Shown here piece after piece: positions 1-12,527 of a DNA stretch of 64,000 nt. A program made the translations under genes and the position numbers. Within the stretch, counting starts at the first letter, position 1, and each line of letters starts with the position of its first letter. The notes below the pieces were generated by a model. That model was not told where the DNA came from. It was given only the letters and a program-made list of their open reading frames with translations, and ran no database searches. The stretch comes from Melastoma dodecandrum. Its lineage: Eukaryota > Streptophyta > Magnoliopsida > Myrtales > Melastomataceae. The DNA is taken from the NCBI GenBank assembly GCA_029817715.1, contig JARUPY010000474.1, forward strand, positions 2,666,001-2,730,000, written 5' to 3'.

Positions 1-285
1 TAAGCGTGTTGATTGAGATATGACTTGCGATTAATTGTCCGGTGAAATCGTCGCCCTAGGTGCTTTTCTCATCTGAATCTTAATTCGATTTACTTACTCG
101 TTTTCTTTAGTTTTACATTTAGTTTGATTAATTCTCAACTCGCTTAGTTGGATAATAGAGATTGGTTAATTTGATAATTGGAAGAAATTCAGATCAGTCC
201 TCGTGGGAACGATATCTTACTTACACTTTATTACTTGTACGATCGCGTGCACTTGCGTGGTGAATACGTTTTCGACGTGACAAAA
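1..285 (+). mobile_element. Divergent Athila-like LTR fragment, cut by the window edge
   Basis: Around 193-217 the sequence matches the reverse complement of the LTR end of the Athila element at 35413-44932: the shared core reads cctcgtgggaacgatatc. A 'gccctagg' block followed by TTTAG-rich DNA (about 50-115) is also shared in the same order. The copy therefore lies in the opposite orientation to the complete element and is much more diverged. Its left end is outside the window and no primer site follows it. It abuts a gag-like remnant at about 286, so this is probably a truncated or nested copy. Confidence 0.5.
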
Positions 286-572
286 CCTCCCATGGCATTA
301 GATTGCAGGGGATGTGGCGATCCTCCATTACTGCTACGATTTTGGCCTGTATCACACATCTCTTCCAATTCACGAATCTTGTCACCCATTTCTTTGAAGT
401 GATTGGTAATTCGCAGCATCATCTCGCGCTGTGCTCTCATTTCCCCTTGTTGTTGTTGTTGGTGCAGAAACTCCATCCACGAATCTTTCATAGTCTTATG
501 GAATTCCTCCATTGTTGATTGCGTTTTTGTAGATACAACCATGTATTGTCAGGACCGAGACAACTAATACCA
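286..572 (-). pseudogene. N-terminal gag remnant of a retrotransposon with a weak primer site
   Basis: An ATG at 542 (minus) opens a reading frame starting MVVSTKTQ, then a glutamine-rich, charged, probably coiled-coil stretch of about 75 residues. This resembles the N terminus of plant Ty3/gypsy gag proteins. About 20 bases upstream, the minus strand at 572-564 reads TGGTATTAG, close to the common initiator-Met primer site TGGTATCAG. The frame then runs into the Athila-like LTR at about 285, so only the first part of gag is left. The element's LTR would lie at higher coordinates (from about 580), but I cannot define its far end. Family assignment is weak. Confidence 0.35.
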
Positions 573-1945
573 CTCGCAATGGACTTCTAGGATTGTCACC
601 AACCAAAGAAGACGAGAGTGAATGAAGGATTAATCAATGGAAGAACTCAATCGAATCTCTCATTCATATGTCAAATGTACATAGGAACAGGAAGAAGAAG
701 TGTTTACAAAATCAAGCCTCGTTATATTGACATTCTCATCTCCTATTTATACATTCCCGCCATTATAACCACTAACAGATTTATGTTTCAATGGAATTCT
801 TCTCCCGATCTCCTTTTCTTCCCCTCTTCTGTTCCACCAATCTTCATCATTCAGCATCCTAAAATACTGACAATCAACACGGTAATGTTTAATTTTCAAG
901 GGATTGGCCCCTTTGGCCACATGGATCCCGACAACTTGGACCAGCCATTGAAGGTTTGTCTCGGAAATCCCCAAAAATTCAACGACCAGGAAAGGCGCAA
1001 GCGAACGGATCCAGTTTCAAATCTTGTGATTGAGGAAACGTATGGTATCCCTTTTGGACTATCAATGAGGTTATCTTATGATATGAAATATTTGGTGGTG
1101 TTGTTATGATTTATAGTTTAGGAATAAAGAAAAGAATACTAGTTGATGTCCGTTAAGAATATTTTAGACTGTTTTACAATATATTGTTTTCATGAGTAGC
1201 AAGCAAGGGTGTGTCTGTCTATTCTCTCCTAGCTAGAACACTATCAGGTAAGGTGAGAGAGTTGATGAATCATCTCTGACGAGCCGAGATCGTGTAACAC
1301 CGCTGACTCGTGAAATTTGCCCCAACGTACGGATGAGAAGAATGACTCCCGATATTGGGTTGCATAAAGAGTTTATGGGCATGGAGCTAACTGCCAAAGG
1401 CTTGTCACCCGATCGTAACCCGAACTTAAAACAGAGACCATCGGAGAGTACCAGACATTATAACTAATCCCCAGAAACCAGCCAGAGATAATCTAGCCAA
1501 CAACGGAGACAGCCCTTAGTCTTTCTCGACACAGCGGTAATAATAACTCAAATTTAAGTCCGTACTGCCTGAGCTAACCAACTATTCAAATTTAAGTCCG
1601 TACTCCAAGGTGAATGTGGAAAGAAAATAAAACCCAGAAAGGCTGACCTTCATCAAATAGAAATTTTCAGAGTACTCAACATTCTCCAAATAGTCTGCCA
1701 AATAAACCCAACACTCAACAATCACATTCCTGGTTGAGGAGTGTGGTTTTATGCTTTTCCCTCTAATCATCTCCTCTCCTAGGAATGAATTATGGGTCAA
1801 AGAAATATTTCTTAGGAAAGGCATGATAATATCTGGGCAAACTTAAAGAAATTAATCAAAAAGTGAACCCAAACAGGCAATCCAAGTAAGAAACAATGAC
1901 TTAAGAATGCAGCTAATATAAATCAAAACCTTGGAATCCAATTGA
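573..1945. other. Non-coding stretch downstream of FAD2
   Basis: I see no convincing gene here. The first part may be LTR sequence of the gag remnant at 286-572. The part nearest FAD2 must hold its 3' untranslated region and polyadenylation region. A short direct repeat (caaatttaagtccgtact) occurs at about 1550 and 1587. Open frames here, for example 618-1109, have no recognisable domain. Confidence 0.5.
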
Positions 1946-3103
1946 TCAAAGCTCGTTCTTGTACCAGAAGACGCCCTTGACGTTGGCGCCGTCATTGCTG
2001 TCCTGCTCCACGTACAGACACTCTTTCACCTCCCTCCACATTGCCTTGTAGATTGGAGTCCCATCAAACTGGTAGTACTCGCCCAACACTGGCTTGATTG
2101 CCTTGGTGGCCTCCATCGCATGATAATGCGGCATGGTGGAGAACAGGTGATGTGCCATGTGAGTGTCTGTTATGTTGTGGAACACCTTGTTTAGGATGCC
2201 GTAGTCCCGATCAACAGTCGCGAGGGCCCCCTTCAGCCAATCCCACTCCGAGGAATCGTAATGAGGCAGCGCAGGATGGGTGTGCTGCAAGAAGGTGATC
2301 AAGACTAGGAATCCGTTCACAACCAGTAGTGGACCTCCATATATGCAGAAGACCCATGCCAGCCCATTCAGAACCACCAAACGGTAAAGCCCGTACATGG
2401 CAGCAAGGACACCGGCATCCGATACATAGATCTGAAGCCTCTCCCTATCTGAGTAGATGGGACCATACGGATCGTAGTGGCATGCGAACCGGTCATAGGG
2501 TCTACCAGATATGTTGAATAGCAAGTACATTGGCCAGCCGAGAGTGAGCGTGATGGTAAGAGTGATGAGGCGGCCCAAAGAATTATTGAGGTACCTGGAG
2601 AACCATGGCATCTTCGACTTCTCCTTTGGGACAAAAACCTCATCGCGCTCGAGAGAACCAGTGTTGGAGTGGTGACGGCGGTGGCTGTACTTCCATGAGA
2701 AGTAGGGTACAAGGAGGCAGGAATGAAGGATGAGACCAACCAAGTCATCGAGCCACTGGTAGTCACTGAAGGCGTGGTGGCCGCACTCGTGGGCGATCAC
2801 CCAGACGCCAGTAAGGACAGACCCTTGTACGGCCCAGTAAGCAGGCCAAGCAAAGTAGGAGAGAAGGGGAGAAAGGAGATGGAAGTAGTTCAAGGCCACG
2901 TAGCATAAGACAGAGGCGATCGCAAGGTCGTAAACTACATAGGAGAAGGACTGGAGTACGGATCGGTTGAAACAATGGGGCGGGATGGCTTTTTTCAGCT
3001 GGCTAAGTGTGAAAGGTGGCTTTGAAGAAGGAGCTCGTCGGGGTTTGACAGATTCCGACTTCTTCACAGGGGATTGAACCGTCATCCTGCCACCTGCACC
3101 CAT
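1946..3103 (-). CDS. FAD2: Omega-6 (delta-12) oleate desaturase, ER type
   Basis: The 385-residue protein has family-normal length and no breaks. It is a membrane di-iron desaturase that converts phosphatidylcholine-linked oleate to linoleate in the endoplasmic reticulum, using cytochrome b5 as electron donor. The three histidine boxes are visible: HECGHH at 105-110, HRRHH at 141-145 and HMAHH at 315-319. Hydrophobic pairs at about 54-100 and 177-275 fit the usual membrane segments. Alanine 104 before the first box is the state of ordinary desaturases; FAD2-derived conjugases, acetylenases and epoxygenases usually have glycine there. Box 3 has Met where most FAD2 proteins have Val. The C terminus YKNEL is an aromatic ER-retention-type tail. 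The coding region is one exon, as usual; the ATG is fixed by a splice acceptor 12 bases upstream. Confidence 0.97.
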   Translation of the reverse strand: MGAGGRMTVQSPVKKSESVKPRRAPSSKPPFTLSQLKKAIPPHCFNRSVLQSFSYVVYDLAIASVLCYVALNYFHLLSPLLSYFAWPAYWAVQGSVLTGVWVIAHECGHHAFSDYQWLDDLVGLILHSCLLVPYFSWKYSHRRHHSNTGSLERDEVFVPKEKSKMPWFSRYLNNSLGRLITLTITLTLGWPMYLLFNISGRPYDRFACHYDPYGPIYSDRERLQIYVSDAGVLAAMYGLYRLVVLNGLAWVFCIYGGPLLVVNGFLVLITFLQHTHPALPHYDSSEWDWLKGALATVDRDYGILNKVFHNITDTHMAHHLFSTMPHYHAMEATKAIKPVLGEYYQFDGTPIYKAMWREVKECLYVEQDSNDGANVKGVFWYKNEL

Positions 3104-3166
3104 TGTTCAAGGACCTGCAAGCCAATTTCAACAAAAGCAAGATAACTCAATGCAGGTTATGAACGA

Positions 3167-3418
3167 AGCAACAATAAACATAACTGCAAAATGAATGGTC
3201 AAACTTCAGCTGTGAGATGAAAAGATGGCTGCAAGCAGTATCCAAGAGTACACAATTAATTGAGCCCCCACGGTAATGGTAAATTGAACTAGAGCAACAA
3301 TAAACATAACTGCAAAATGAATGGTCAAACTTCAGCTGTGAGATGAAAAGATGGCTGCAAGCAGTATCCAAGAATACACAATTAATTGAGCCCCCACGGT
3401 AATGGTAAATTGAACTAG
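3167..3418. repeat. Tandem duplication of 126 bp inside the FAD2 leader intron
   Basis: The unit beginning agcaacaataaacataactg at 3167 is repeated from 3293 with almost no change; I see one difference near the end (gagtacac versus gaatacac). The near identity points to a recent local duplication. Confidence 0.93.
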
Positions 3419-4440
3419 GCTTCGGTATGACAGCCCAAATTAAGTAGGAAAAGAAAAGCACAGAACAGCCTTCTTCCTTGGACAACATTTAGAACAGATT
3501 GTCTGTATCCCAGTTTCCTCACTAGACACCAAACACGCAGCAAACATGATGGAGATAATGCTAGAGCTAGACAAAGACCTATGGGGCACAAAGCAACAAG
3601 CATTCATGAAGCAAGCAACAAAAAGCATCTCTAGTGTCTTGTCCTAGTGAGCTCTAATTTACCTGATTCGCCAGACAAACTGAATGTTTATTTGAGAGAG
3701 GCTTATCTAAAGAAAGTAGTCGAACCCAGGAAACTAAATTGGAATGGGCAGTCGGACGCTCATTTCAGGCTACTGAGGCAGCATGAATTGTCTACTCATC
3801 TAAAACGCTGCACATTATGATCAATACAATTAAAGTAACATTACTAATAGAATGGCATGGCCATCAAAATCAATCATGCAATCCATAGCTTCCAGTAGTT
3901 GAGAACAGATTGGACCGCTGACAAAAAGATGAGAAGCCCTAGCAGCAGCCGAATAAATCACGCATCGTCGCAACTAACAGTTGGAATAAGGAAAGTGGGA
4001 TCGACCACCTTTCTAAATCTAAATCCATTGCATCTCAGAAAAAGAAAAGCAGCCCCATTCAATAAAGCAGCGACACTCAGCCACTACTTTCTGCGAAAAC
4101 AAACCTTCTGGCCAACCCACCACTGACCAAAGATCTGTCAATTTCTCTGATAAGGGAAGGAGTTCGTACAGTTATTCCGGTAATAACACTTATCATAAAG
4201 AAATCTCCAAATAAAAACTTCAGTCCAGCGAATCAAAAGGATCCCCCTTTTCAAGATTTGGATGGAATGAGGACCATGAACATTCGCTCAATTCCACAAA
4301 AGGACATGACAACCACATAACATGTTGAGGGGGGTCCCCTGTAAGCAAGCTACCACTTGACCCAGAAAAATCCAATCCCAGCTGGGAGGCTTCACATCAT
4401 CACATGAGTAGGAAGGACCACCAAATCAGACTACTCCACG

Positions 4441-4442
4441 CC

Positions 4443-4473
<31 letters not shown>

Positions 4474-4478
4474 AAAAA
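4441..4478. repeat. C(23)A(15) homopolymer tract
   Basis: Twenty-three C followed by fifteen A, within the FAD2 leader intron. Long homopolymers of this kind are length-variable and prone to sequencing error. Frames running through it are artefacts. Confidence 0.95.
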
Positions 4479-4840
4479 CACTTCCCAACTCAAACCAACA
4501 AGAACCGAAAAAGAAAAAAGAAAAGGAAGAAATTTCCTGGAAATTTGTTGGGAGCAAAAAGCAAAAGGAAGAGGAAACATGACTCGCAGCTTTACCAAAA
4601 TAAAATACAGGGGAAGAACCATAACAAAAAAGATAAGAAATGAGGCCCATGTAAGACTTTTAAGAAATAATAAGGGGAAGCCCCAACCAGGCGGACGGCG
4701 GAGAAGTAATAACAAGACCGAAATGGGTAACCGCCAAAAACGAGTAAAACCCAACTTAAACACATACCCACATCACCAAAACAACGGGAGGAGGAGGAGG
4801 AGGATCCGCAGTTCATTTCGTTCTGGGTTGATGTTTTTAC

Positions 4841-4960
4841 CTTGTGAGGGGGTTTTGCAGCCGCCTCCGCCGCCGCTGCCCGATACGGCCTGGCCTCTTC
4901 ACCCCCTTTCTCCTTTTCAAACCTCTTCTTCCTCTGTTTCTTTTGTTTATGAGCTTTGCC
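4841..4960 (-). other. FAD2 non-coding first exon
   Basis: This is the stretch between the inferred splice donor (4841/4840) and the expected transcription start, about 25-30 bases below the TATA box on the minus strand. It is purine-rich with a GGC-repeat segment near 4860-4880. The right-hand end is approximate. Confidence 0.6.
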
Positions 4961-4982
4961 GTCTTCCCTTCCAATTCCCAAC

Positions 4983-4994
4983 TTCTATATATTG
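4983..4994 (-). promoter_or_regulatory. FAD2 TATA box
   Basis: The minus strand reads AATATATAGAAG. It sits about 140 bases upstream of the splice donor of the leader intron, which is the normal promoter arrangement for a plant FAD2. Confidence 0.65.
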
Positions 4995-4999
4995 GGAAG

Positions 5000-7900
5000 G
5001 GAGGGTCCGTTTCGTTTCCGACAAATCAAAAATGTGTTTTGGCCCGGCGGGACCCATCCCCGCTCCCCCCCACTGTTTTCTTTTCTTTTTAAGGAATTTT
5101 ATTATAATATATGCAGATACACTTTTTCCTAAATATTTTAATTAAAAAAAATCGTGTATAGATCGAGTATTTTCGCTGTTGTTCCAGACATGTCCCAAAC
5201 GTCCCTGTAACGATTTTATTAACATTAGAAACGCCAATTTTAAAAGCGTGGTGTTGTGAGTTCTGTGTGGTATGTCAAGTATAGTAGCAGCTCTACGATT
5301 TAGAGGGGGTGAGTGACACTGACGTCGTCACTTTTAAGGAAGGAATAACCGGATGGATACTCATGTCATAAAATGATAGACCACTTGGAATGGAAAGTAG
5401 TATACATTTATTTTAGTTTCCTTTTGTTAATGAAAGAAAAGGTAGGATCGATCATGCATCTCCCGATTTTTGTTTCTTGGATTTTGATTTATCAATTCAA
5501 TTATCATTAATTAGCTTCACTTGTGAACATAAGAATTATTGACCCGATGAAAATAAAGATTTAGAAAGGAATTGACTTTTTTTTTAGTAGGCAAAATATA
5601 CGTCTATATCGCATACTTTTTCGTTACTTAGCCAACTTCAATTTTTTTCTTGTATTCACAACTTTCACTTAGTTTCTCGCCCGATCCGACGTGGAGTAAC
5701 GGAATCCTACATGGAAACCTAAATTTCACTTAATAAAAAATATTAAAATTTAAAAATAAAAGAGTTTCTTCCGCAAACTATAACCCTAAGTCCCAAAGTG
5801 CCCACCCTAACCCAGAAGCACAGAGCAAGTAAAGGCGAGTAAGCAGACTTCTTCAGAGCAGTAAGCGAGCGATTAGAAGGTTTGGACTTCGTGCCGTTCG
5901 TGGTTTTGGGTAGAGAAAAATAATCGGGAAGGCAGAAGGTGCAACTATCAGGTTAGAGGTCGTGGTCTTGCTCCATTTCTTCTTTTGTTTTGCTTGCTGG
6001 TTCGTGGCCTTTTTATTTGTTTTGTTTTGAGATTGATTGAATTCATGGTGGTTACGTTGGGTATAGTTTCTGAATCTGCATTACCGAATTACTGTAGATT
6101 GAGTGTTTAAGGATGGAGAGAACCAGTGTATGAATGCATCTTAGTGGGACCATGTGTTTTTCTGGGAGAGCTGAATATAAGGGTGGTAGAGTAGTTAAGT
6201 ATGTGGCTGTAGATTGCGATTTGATAAGTTACTTTACATTGATTGTCTTTGCAAAAGATAGTGGGTTTAGTGCAAAGAAAATTATAGAGAAGTTGAGTAT
6301 TATAACTAATTTGGAGGATGGTTTCCCTGTTTTTCACATTTTAACTAATTTGTTAATAAATCAGAAATAATACTTCTCGATTATTGTCAAATTAGAATCT
6401 TGTTAATTTTCCGATGCATAACTCTACCGATATCGTTTGATATAAAATGTATAGTTATATTCAGTCGGCCTTTGATATTAAATTAGGAAAAAAAAGGAAA
6501 TATATATCAGGTTTTGGGCATCTCCTCATGTGATCGATGTTTTATTTATAACATTTCCTGTGGTCAGATGTCACGTGACTCTCCCGTGAGATTTTTATAT
6601 CTGTGTCGGAATAAATTAAGATGGAGATATTTTCGTTGGTCCTGCATGTGATGCCAACTTAAGCATCGTGATTTGATTTGGTAGGTTGGTGGGGGTAGAC
6701 TATAAAGTCCATTTAGGTATGCCCAAGTTGATGTAGGCCGAATATTATATATAATATAACGATCAACGTCGACTCATTTTGAGCAGCATCATGTGCATAC
6801 GATTGCTGAATATATTAATTTATTCAATTTGTATACGTTGTTTGCAGTACAGATGGCAACCTGATTAAGCATAGAAAGTAGAATAATTATATTCGGCGGA
6901 AAAGCTTTCCAATTAAAAAGGAATGATATATATTTTTTATTTGGGACCTGACCTTTTTTACCTAACCCGTGTCTGGTTACATTGTGAGGTGATCTGATAT
7001 TTTGGGAGAATTTAATGGACACGGAAAAAATTTAGTTTTACTAGTGGTAGCGGTCCAACCACGTGATCCCAAGAGAACCGGCAAGTGAGGATGATAATTT
7101 ACATCTCTAATTGCCGACCTCCCCGACTTAATGATAGTCGTACATGTCATGATTCATCAATCTACGATGACGTACGTACGACTAATAATAGCCGGTCACC
7201 TATGAATTCTAGTCAGTGACTTACGCAAAATGTCACGCATTCTATTTCAACCTGGTAAGTGTAATGTATGTCTAGGGTTCTTTCATTTCTAAATGATGAA
7301 AGAAAACGATGCTTTTGCAGATATGTTTGTGGGAGCTCACGTAACTGGATTTGAAAACAAACGTGGAGTAGAGAAGAGCCACCGGAATGCCTGCTGCCTC
7401 ATTCCAACATTTGGATGTTGCCTCGGTTCTTTGTCCAATATTATATGGCTACGGTTGTTTCTGTCTGCTTGCTTCGAACAACTTCCAATTATAATATAAG
7501 ACATCACAAAGGGCATGGCATTCGAGAGGGAGGGGCAGACGCATGGTGATTCATTTTATTTTATTTTAAATGAAAGATGAAGAAACATGTTAAAGCTGAT
7601 GATGTCTCGTTTCATGCGAACCGTGTGCGTATCATCCATTGACCACACGGAACTGGCTCGATAGCATAAATATCTTAAGGCTGCCGCCTGCATTACGTGC
7701 ACTCCTTATATTCTCCATCCTCCATGAATACTTTCTCATTTTTATTTATTTTAAAACGATCCAATAAAAAGAAAACAAGTTTGTGAAGGGAGCTTGACCG
7801 AGTCGATGACAATCACTGGCAAGAAGGCAAGAAGCCTCCAAAAAGGCTGCTGCTGCTGCATCATGACGTGGAATCGCAATCATCCGGATATATGTCGTAG

Positions 7901-8500
7901 CGCATTGCGCGTAGTTGTTGGGTCAAATTAATTGGACTGACCCAGTAATAGTTTATGAAAGAATCAAACCCACCTCTTGCTTTCTCCATAGTCGTTATAC
8001 TTTGTGTTGTCGTAGAAATGCGAACAAGGCCATTGCGGTTTTATCCAACGCTTGAATCAACTTAGTGATCCGAACCGGTCTTTATTCTGGAATTGGACAT
8101 ACATCGGATTGCTTGTAATAAACGGCCAAGATGAAATAGATATCACATAACCCTCAAGCATGCATAAGCTTTCAAGTGAGACAAAACGTAATTGGGAATA
8201 TATAACTGTGCTTACATCAATAAAAGTTATTTGAGAAATTTAAAGCGATCGGTTAGAAGCACTAAGACATTCTATAAATATTTTGTTGTAGCGAGTAACT
8301 TTTGTGTCAATCGGGTTTGCATCTAAAGCATGTTTCTCTGACTTGATTCAAACACAAACACGATAGTTATAAAAAGTAAGCAGAGACAAAAGATTTTATA
8401 GCAATTTAACAAGTTTTGCCTACATTCTTTCTCGCCCAAATAAGATGAATTTTATTAGTAGTAATAAATAGTCAACAAGAGCAAATTCAAGCAACCAAAT
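5000..8500. other. AT-rich intergenic DNA
   Basis: The first few hundred bases are the upstream region of FAD2. No open frame here has a recognisable domain. At about 5780-5965 there is a plus-strand segment that looks like the start of a housekeeping gene: an 'aaccctaa'-type telo-box region, purine-rich leader, then 'atcag|gttag' that could be a donor, followed by T-rich DNA. No coding exon follows that I can recognise, so it may be a gene remnant. Confidence 0.4.
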
Positions 8501-11500
8501 GTAATATCCGGAATACCAAGTCCTGGGATTTCCTTGCACGCAATGAGAACAGGTCTTGTCGAATCACGTGGAAATCCCCCAGGTAGATCGACTATAGAAC
8601 GCTTGTTGGATGTGGATGCTCCAACCTTATGTAACTTGATAGTGGTTTGTCATTTTTGTGACTTTGGACTCAATCTCGGTAGTGATCATGTATCCAGACG
8701 TGTTGTCTGATCAAGTCTTCGCTCCAAAAAGTTCGTTTGGGCCGGACGATCGTTTTCAGGGGAGCAAGAACAAATTGTGGGCCTAAACATTGGGCTTTCT
8801 GGCCCAGATGTTTTCATTTTATTAAAATTTTCCAGAAACAGAAAAGGGAAGTCTATCATCTTACGTCTGTATATAAAACATTCCCAAAATGGGAAAAGGA
8901 AAACAACAAGAAGCAGCAAATTCAAAGTAACAATCATGAACTATAAAACCAACCAGTTAGGTAAAAAAAAGTTTGGATGATTTTAGGAAGTCCATCATCT
9001 TCGTAAATTTTGTTTTACAAAAGAAACAGTGAAAACGAAGAAAGAAGAACAAATAACCTCAAAATCATGTTTCTCATCGAACTAAGTTTATTGCATTGAA
9101 TTATTAATGTGAATATGGATAAGTTTCATGCGGTGGTTGGTAGGAATGTTTTTCTCATGAAAACGAAATTTGATTCAAAATTACAAAAAATTAAAAAATA
9201 TTACCAAAAAAAAAAAATTGAGGTAGGAAAGCCTCCTATATTGCTCCCAATTTTCTTTCATGCATACAACACTGTAGGCTTTGTTTGAAATCGAAAAAAA
9301 GGTCTGATGGAATTGCTAAGAAATGGAAAGAAAAGGGAAAATGAAATATATTTTTGAAGGAAAAATACCGGACCTCAAATTTTTTTGTCGGACTTTCTTT
9401 TGAGTTGTAGAGTGAGAAATGAGTTGTCTTAATTACTGATAAATGAATTATTTTTTAACAATATCATAAAATATTTACAATATCAATTTAAATATATTAA
9501 AAAAATACTTTAAAATTTAGACACCAAAGAAAGTTACGCAAAAATTTGGGGCAAAAAAAATCCATATTTAGCATCAATGCATCGCTAAAAATACGGTATA
9601 CCAATCTTTCGTGGGCTGATTTTTTTAAATTTTTTTTATGACATTCATGGATCGTGAGAAGTCTAACAGTAGATAACCGTTAAAGAATTTGAAGAATTTT
9701 AAAGTTTTTGTGATTTGGGTCGACCGAATAACGATTTTTTTTTTCAATTAATTGATTGTTTTATAATATAACAAAATTTCCAAAATTTGTCGGCAAAAGT
9801 TTTTGAAAGCCAACTAACTACACGAGCGTACAATCCTCCTCTGAAGAGCTCCACGTCAAACTAGCGTAGTTTCATGTAACTTTCATCACCATAGCTTTTC
9901 GCTAGTAATATGTCAAAGTTCGAAACCCAAGAGTCCATAAATGTGTTTCACGTCTCTAATGAACAATAGAGAGGGATCTTTCCTTGCTTCATATCCCTTG
10001 CAATGTTCGCATGAAGGAAAGGGTAGCGGGACTGCACCGTATCTCTTTCCCCATCCAGTGTAAAGTACACATACTAACCCATGGACACAGACAAGAAATG
10101 GAGGAGAGGAAAACACTAAAGAAAATAAAGACGATGACTCGGGGGATTTGCTTTTGGATCCTCAAAAACCGGAAGCCAGACCGTTAGAAATTTTTAATTT
10201 GGTCTGTCATTAATTAATTGTATAATTTTACTTTACTCTACTTTTATTTTATTTTGTTAAAGTATATTTTATAAAATATGCTCTGGGATAATCCCATTAA
10301 AGTATAGTTATCACTAAAATTGATGGGACGTGCACATTTCATTTATTTAATGTTGTTTACGACTGACTGTAGGCTATTTTATAACCTATAGTCTATTGAT
10401 GGATAAGACATAGGCTACGGTATATTACGGCTAGGTCAATCCCCCTGTCCTTGAAACTATTATTTAACTAGACGGCAAAACTGACATTTCATAAAAAGAA
10501 AATGGTTTCTATAAGGCTTTCTGAGGGTTACGCTCACAACAGTCAGTTTCGCCAGTTTTTGCCTCCTCCATCAAGAGGAGCAAGAAAAAGGGAAAGAAGA
10601 TCTACGTCGCTTAGGCTTATCTCTTTAGATTTATGGAATGACGAATACATGTTTATTTTCTTTTTCCCTGATCTTTCTAAGTGACCGTAAACCCACGTAA
10701 TCGATCAAATGCTTTCACTGTTTTCTTTGTTTGTTGTTTCTGTAATTGTGTGAATTTTCACATGTGGTATAGAGTGAATTACCCAGATTTAAGATCCCGA
10801 TAAGAAATTTTGGTTTGTTTCATTTCGATGTAATCATGTTTTTTGATTGCTTTGTATATATGAACTAACGATGACGACCGTTGTATTAGGATTGTCTAGG
10901 TTTTTTTACTTGAAAGCTAATTGTTTTATTATTATTAATTTAAAATAATTAGTATATATATAACATTGTCTAACAATAAAATAAATAAAAGTAATTCCCG
11001 AATCATTAGGAAATGGCCGACTAAAGTGGGCGCGTACAAGCCCAAGTGGGCCCGGCTATGATCAACTCAATTGGGCTGTTAAAAAAACTTATTATATAGT
11101 TGCACAAGGCCTACCCTAACTGGGCTAAAAAAAGGAAGGATGGGGTCGTGGGTGAAGCCCACCCCATCATAAAGGGGCCCACCCTTATGGGCGGCTATGG
11201 GATGACCATGGGTGAGCATCGATGGAGGTCTGGTAGTCGAGGCCGGTCGGCCGGCTGTCAACGGCAAACTTTGATAGAATAAAAAAATTGAGGTATTAAA
11301 TATAGGTTACACATATTATAAAATTTATTTTACGCAATCATTTGAATTTTAGACTCGTGGAAGGAGATATAAAATTACTTAAACACGAGTAAATGGTCAT
11401 AAACACAATCTTTTAGTGTGACAAATGTTATGTGTCTAGTGAGATATGACCATGCTGTGCTATGAATGCCTGGTTTTCAAAGTGACCTGTTTATGGTGAT

Positions 11501-11930
11501 AATTGGTTCTTATTCTCTATTCAAACATGTATTTATTTATCGAATAAACATCATAATGTGCTGTAAATTTTCGGCTACCAAAGTGGTTAGCTTGTACGTG
11601 AATGACGATGGTTCCTTGAAGGTGCAAGTCATTATTTCCCACAATTTAATTATAACATATTGTGCTGTGTATGATATCATCAAAGTGGATCGTGCATAGT
11701 AACACGTAAACGGGTATCAGAATTCTTTTATTATGGATCCGTAGATTAAACTGTTTATTCTCCAAAGGGAATGAATTTATCGAATATGTTGTTTCTTTAT
11801 GATCCTTGTGAGAATGTTTATCTGCTTTGTGTTTTCTCTACCTAAAGGGGAGTTGACGTTGGAGTATGATGATACTTCATAAATATTTGATCTCATTGAT
11901 CCATTTTACGAGGCTCATAACATTTAATGA
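8501..11930. other. AT-rich intergenic DNA
   Basis: I see no supported gene. There are runs of A and T and scattered short frames, none longer than about 85 codons or with a known motif. A GC-richer patch at about 11100-11270 has repeated 'gggcccac' and 'gggtgagc' words and is not coding in any convincing frame. Confidence 0.45.
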
Positions 11931-12527
11931 TTGCATTACCTTTATTCTACAGTTTCTTTCAATATGTGCAACAATGCTGCCACCATTGAGGTCTTAAGTA
12001 GTTCAAACTATATGTGGGAGCAGGGTCTTGAGTTTGTTACAGGCTGCATCAATCAAGATATGGGTTTTACAACTGATGAACCTGCGGCGCCCACTGATGC
12101 GAGCTCAATCTAGAAGAAAGAGAATTATGAGAAATAGGCACACGCAAACAAAATGTGTATGCTAGCCATGAAGATGTCCATTCCGGATCATCTTTTTAGT
12201 GGTTTGTCGGAGACAAACAATGTAAAGCTTCTCCTTGCTGCTATTGGAGAGCGATATCAGGTAAAAGATAATGTGAAGATCACACACCTATTGGAGATGA
12301 TGATTGCTTTGGCTTATAAGGATTTTGCCAATGTGTAGGGGTACATTATGAGGTGGGTGTATGTGAAGTCTAAGCTGAGTGCCATCAAGATTGATTTGCT
12401 GGAGAATTACATTGTACCTCGTATCCTTCACTCTCAGCCTCCTAAGTTTAGAATGATCAAAACTGCTTTTAATACTCAAGGAGATAGTTGGATAATGAAT
12501 GAGCTGATCATTCGTTGTGTTGCTGAG
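11931..12527 (+). pseudogene. Ty1/copia gag fragment, interrupted by repeat R1
   Basis: Translated plus-strand pieces follow the order of plant copia gag (UBN2-type) proteins: an 'SSNYMWEQ' tryptophan segment, 'PAAPTDAS', a 'LAMKMSIPDHLFSGL' helix, 'AKLLLAAIGERYQVKDNVK', and finally 'KTAFNTQGDSWIMNELIIRCVAE'. Stops at about 12110, 12126 and 12336 (TAG) break the frame, so it is dead. The match stops exactly at ...GCTGAG, where R1 begins with TGTACGCG. The rest of the element is not found beyond R1. Confidence 0.8.

Larger units (their letters stand above)
3116..4840 (-). other. FAD2 5' UTR intron
   Basis: Plant FAD2 genes usually carry one long intron just upstream of the ATG that boosts expression. 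Here the minus strand shows a donor CACAAG|GTAAAAAC (GT at 4840-4839) and an acceptor TTGGCTTGCAG|GTCC (AG at 3116-3115 border), which leaves 12 bases before the ATG at 3103. The intron would be about 1.7 kb. It contains a 126-bp tandem duplication and a C/A homopolymer tract. Cleaved junctions are inferred from consensus and family knowledge, not from transcript data. Confidence 0.82.

Noticed and set aside
2098..2975. Open frames overlapping FAD2 on both strands (for example 2368-2766 and 2763-2975)
   Set aside because: They are shadows of the FAD2 coding region, with no domain of their own.
4426..4981. Frames of up to 188 codons across the C/A tract
   Set aside because: They depend on homopolymer translation (runs of Pro, Gly, Lys, Phe) and lie in the FAD2 intron and leader.
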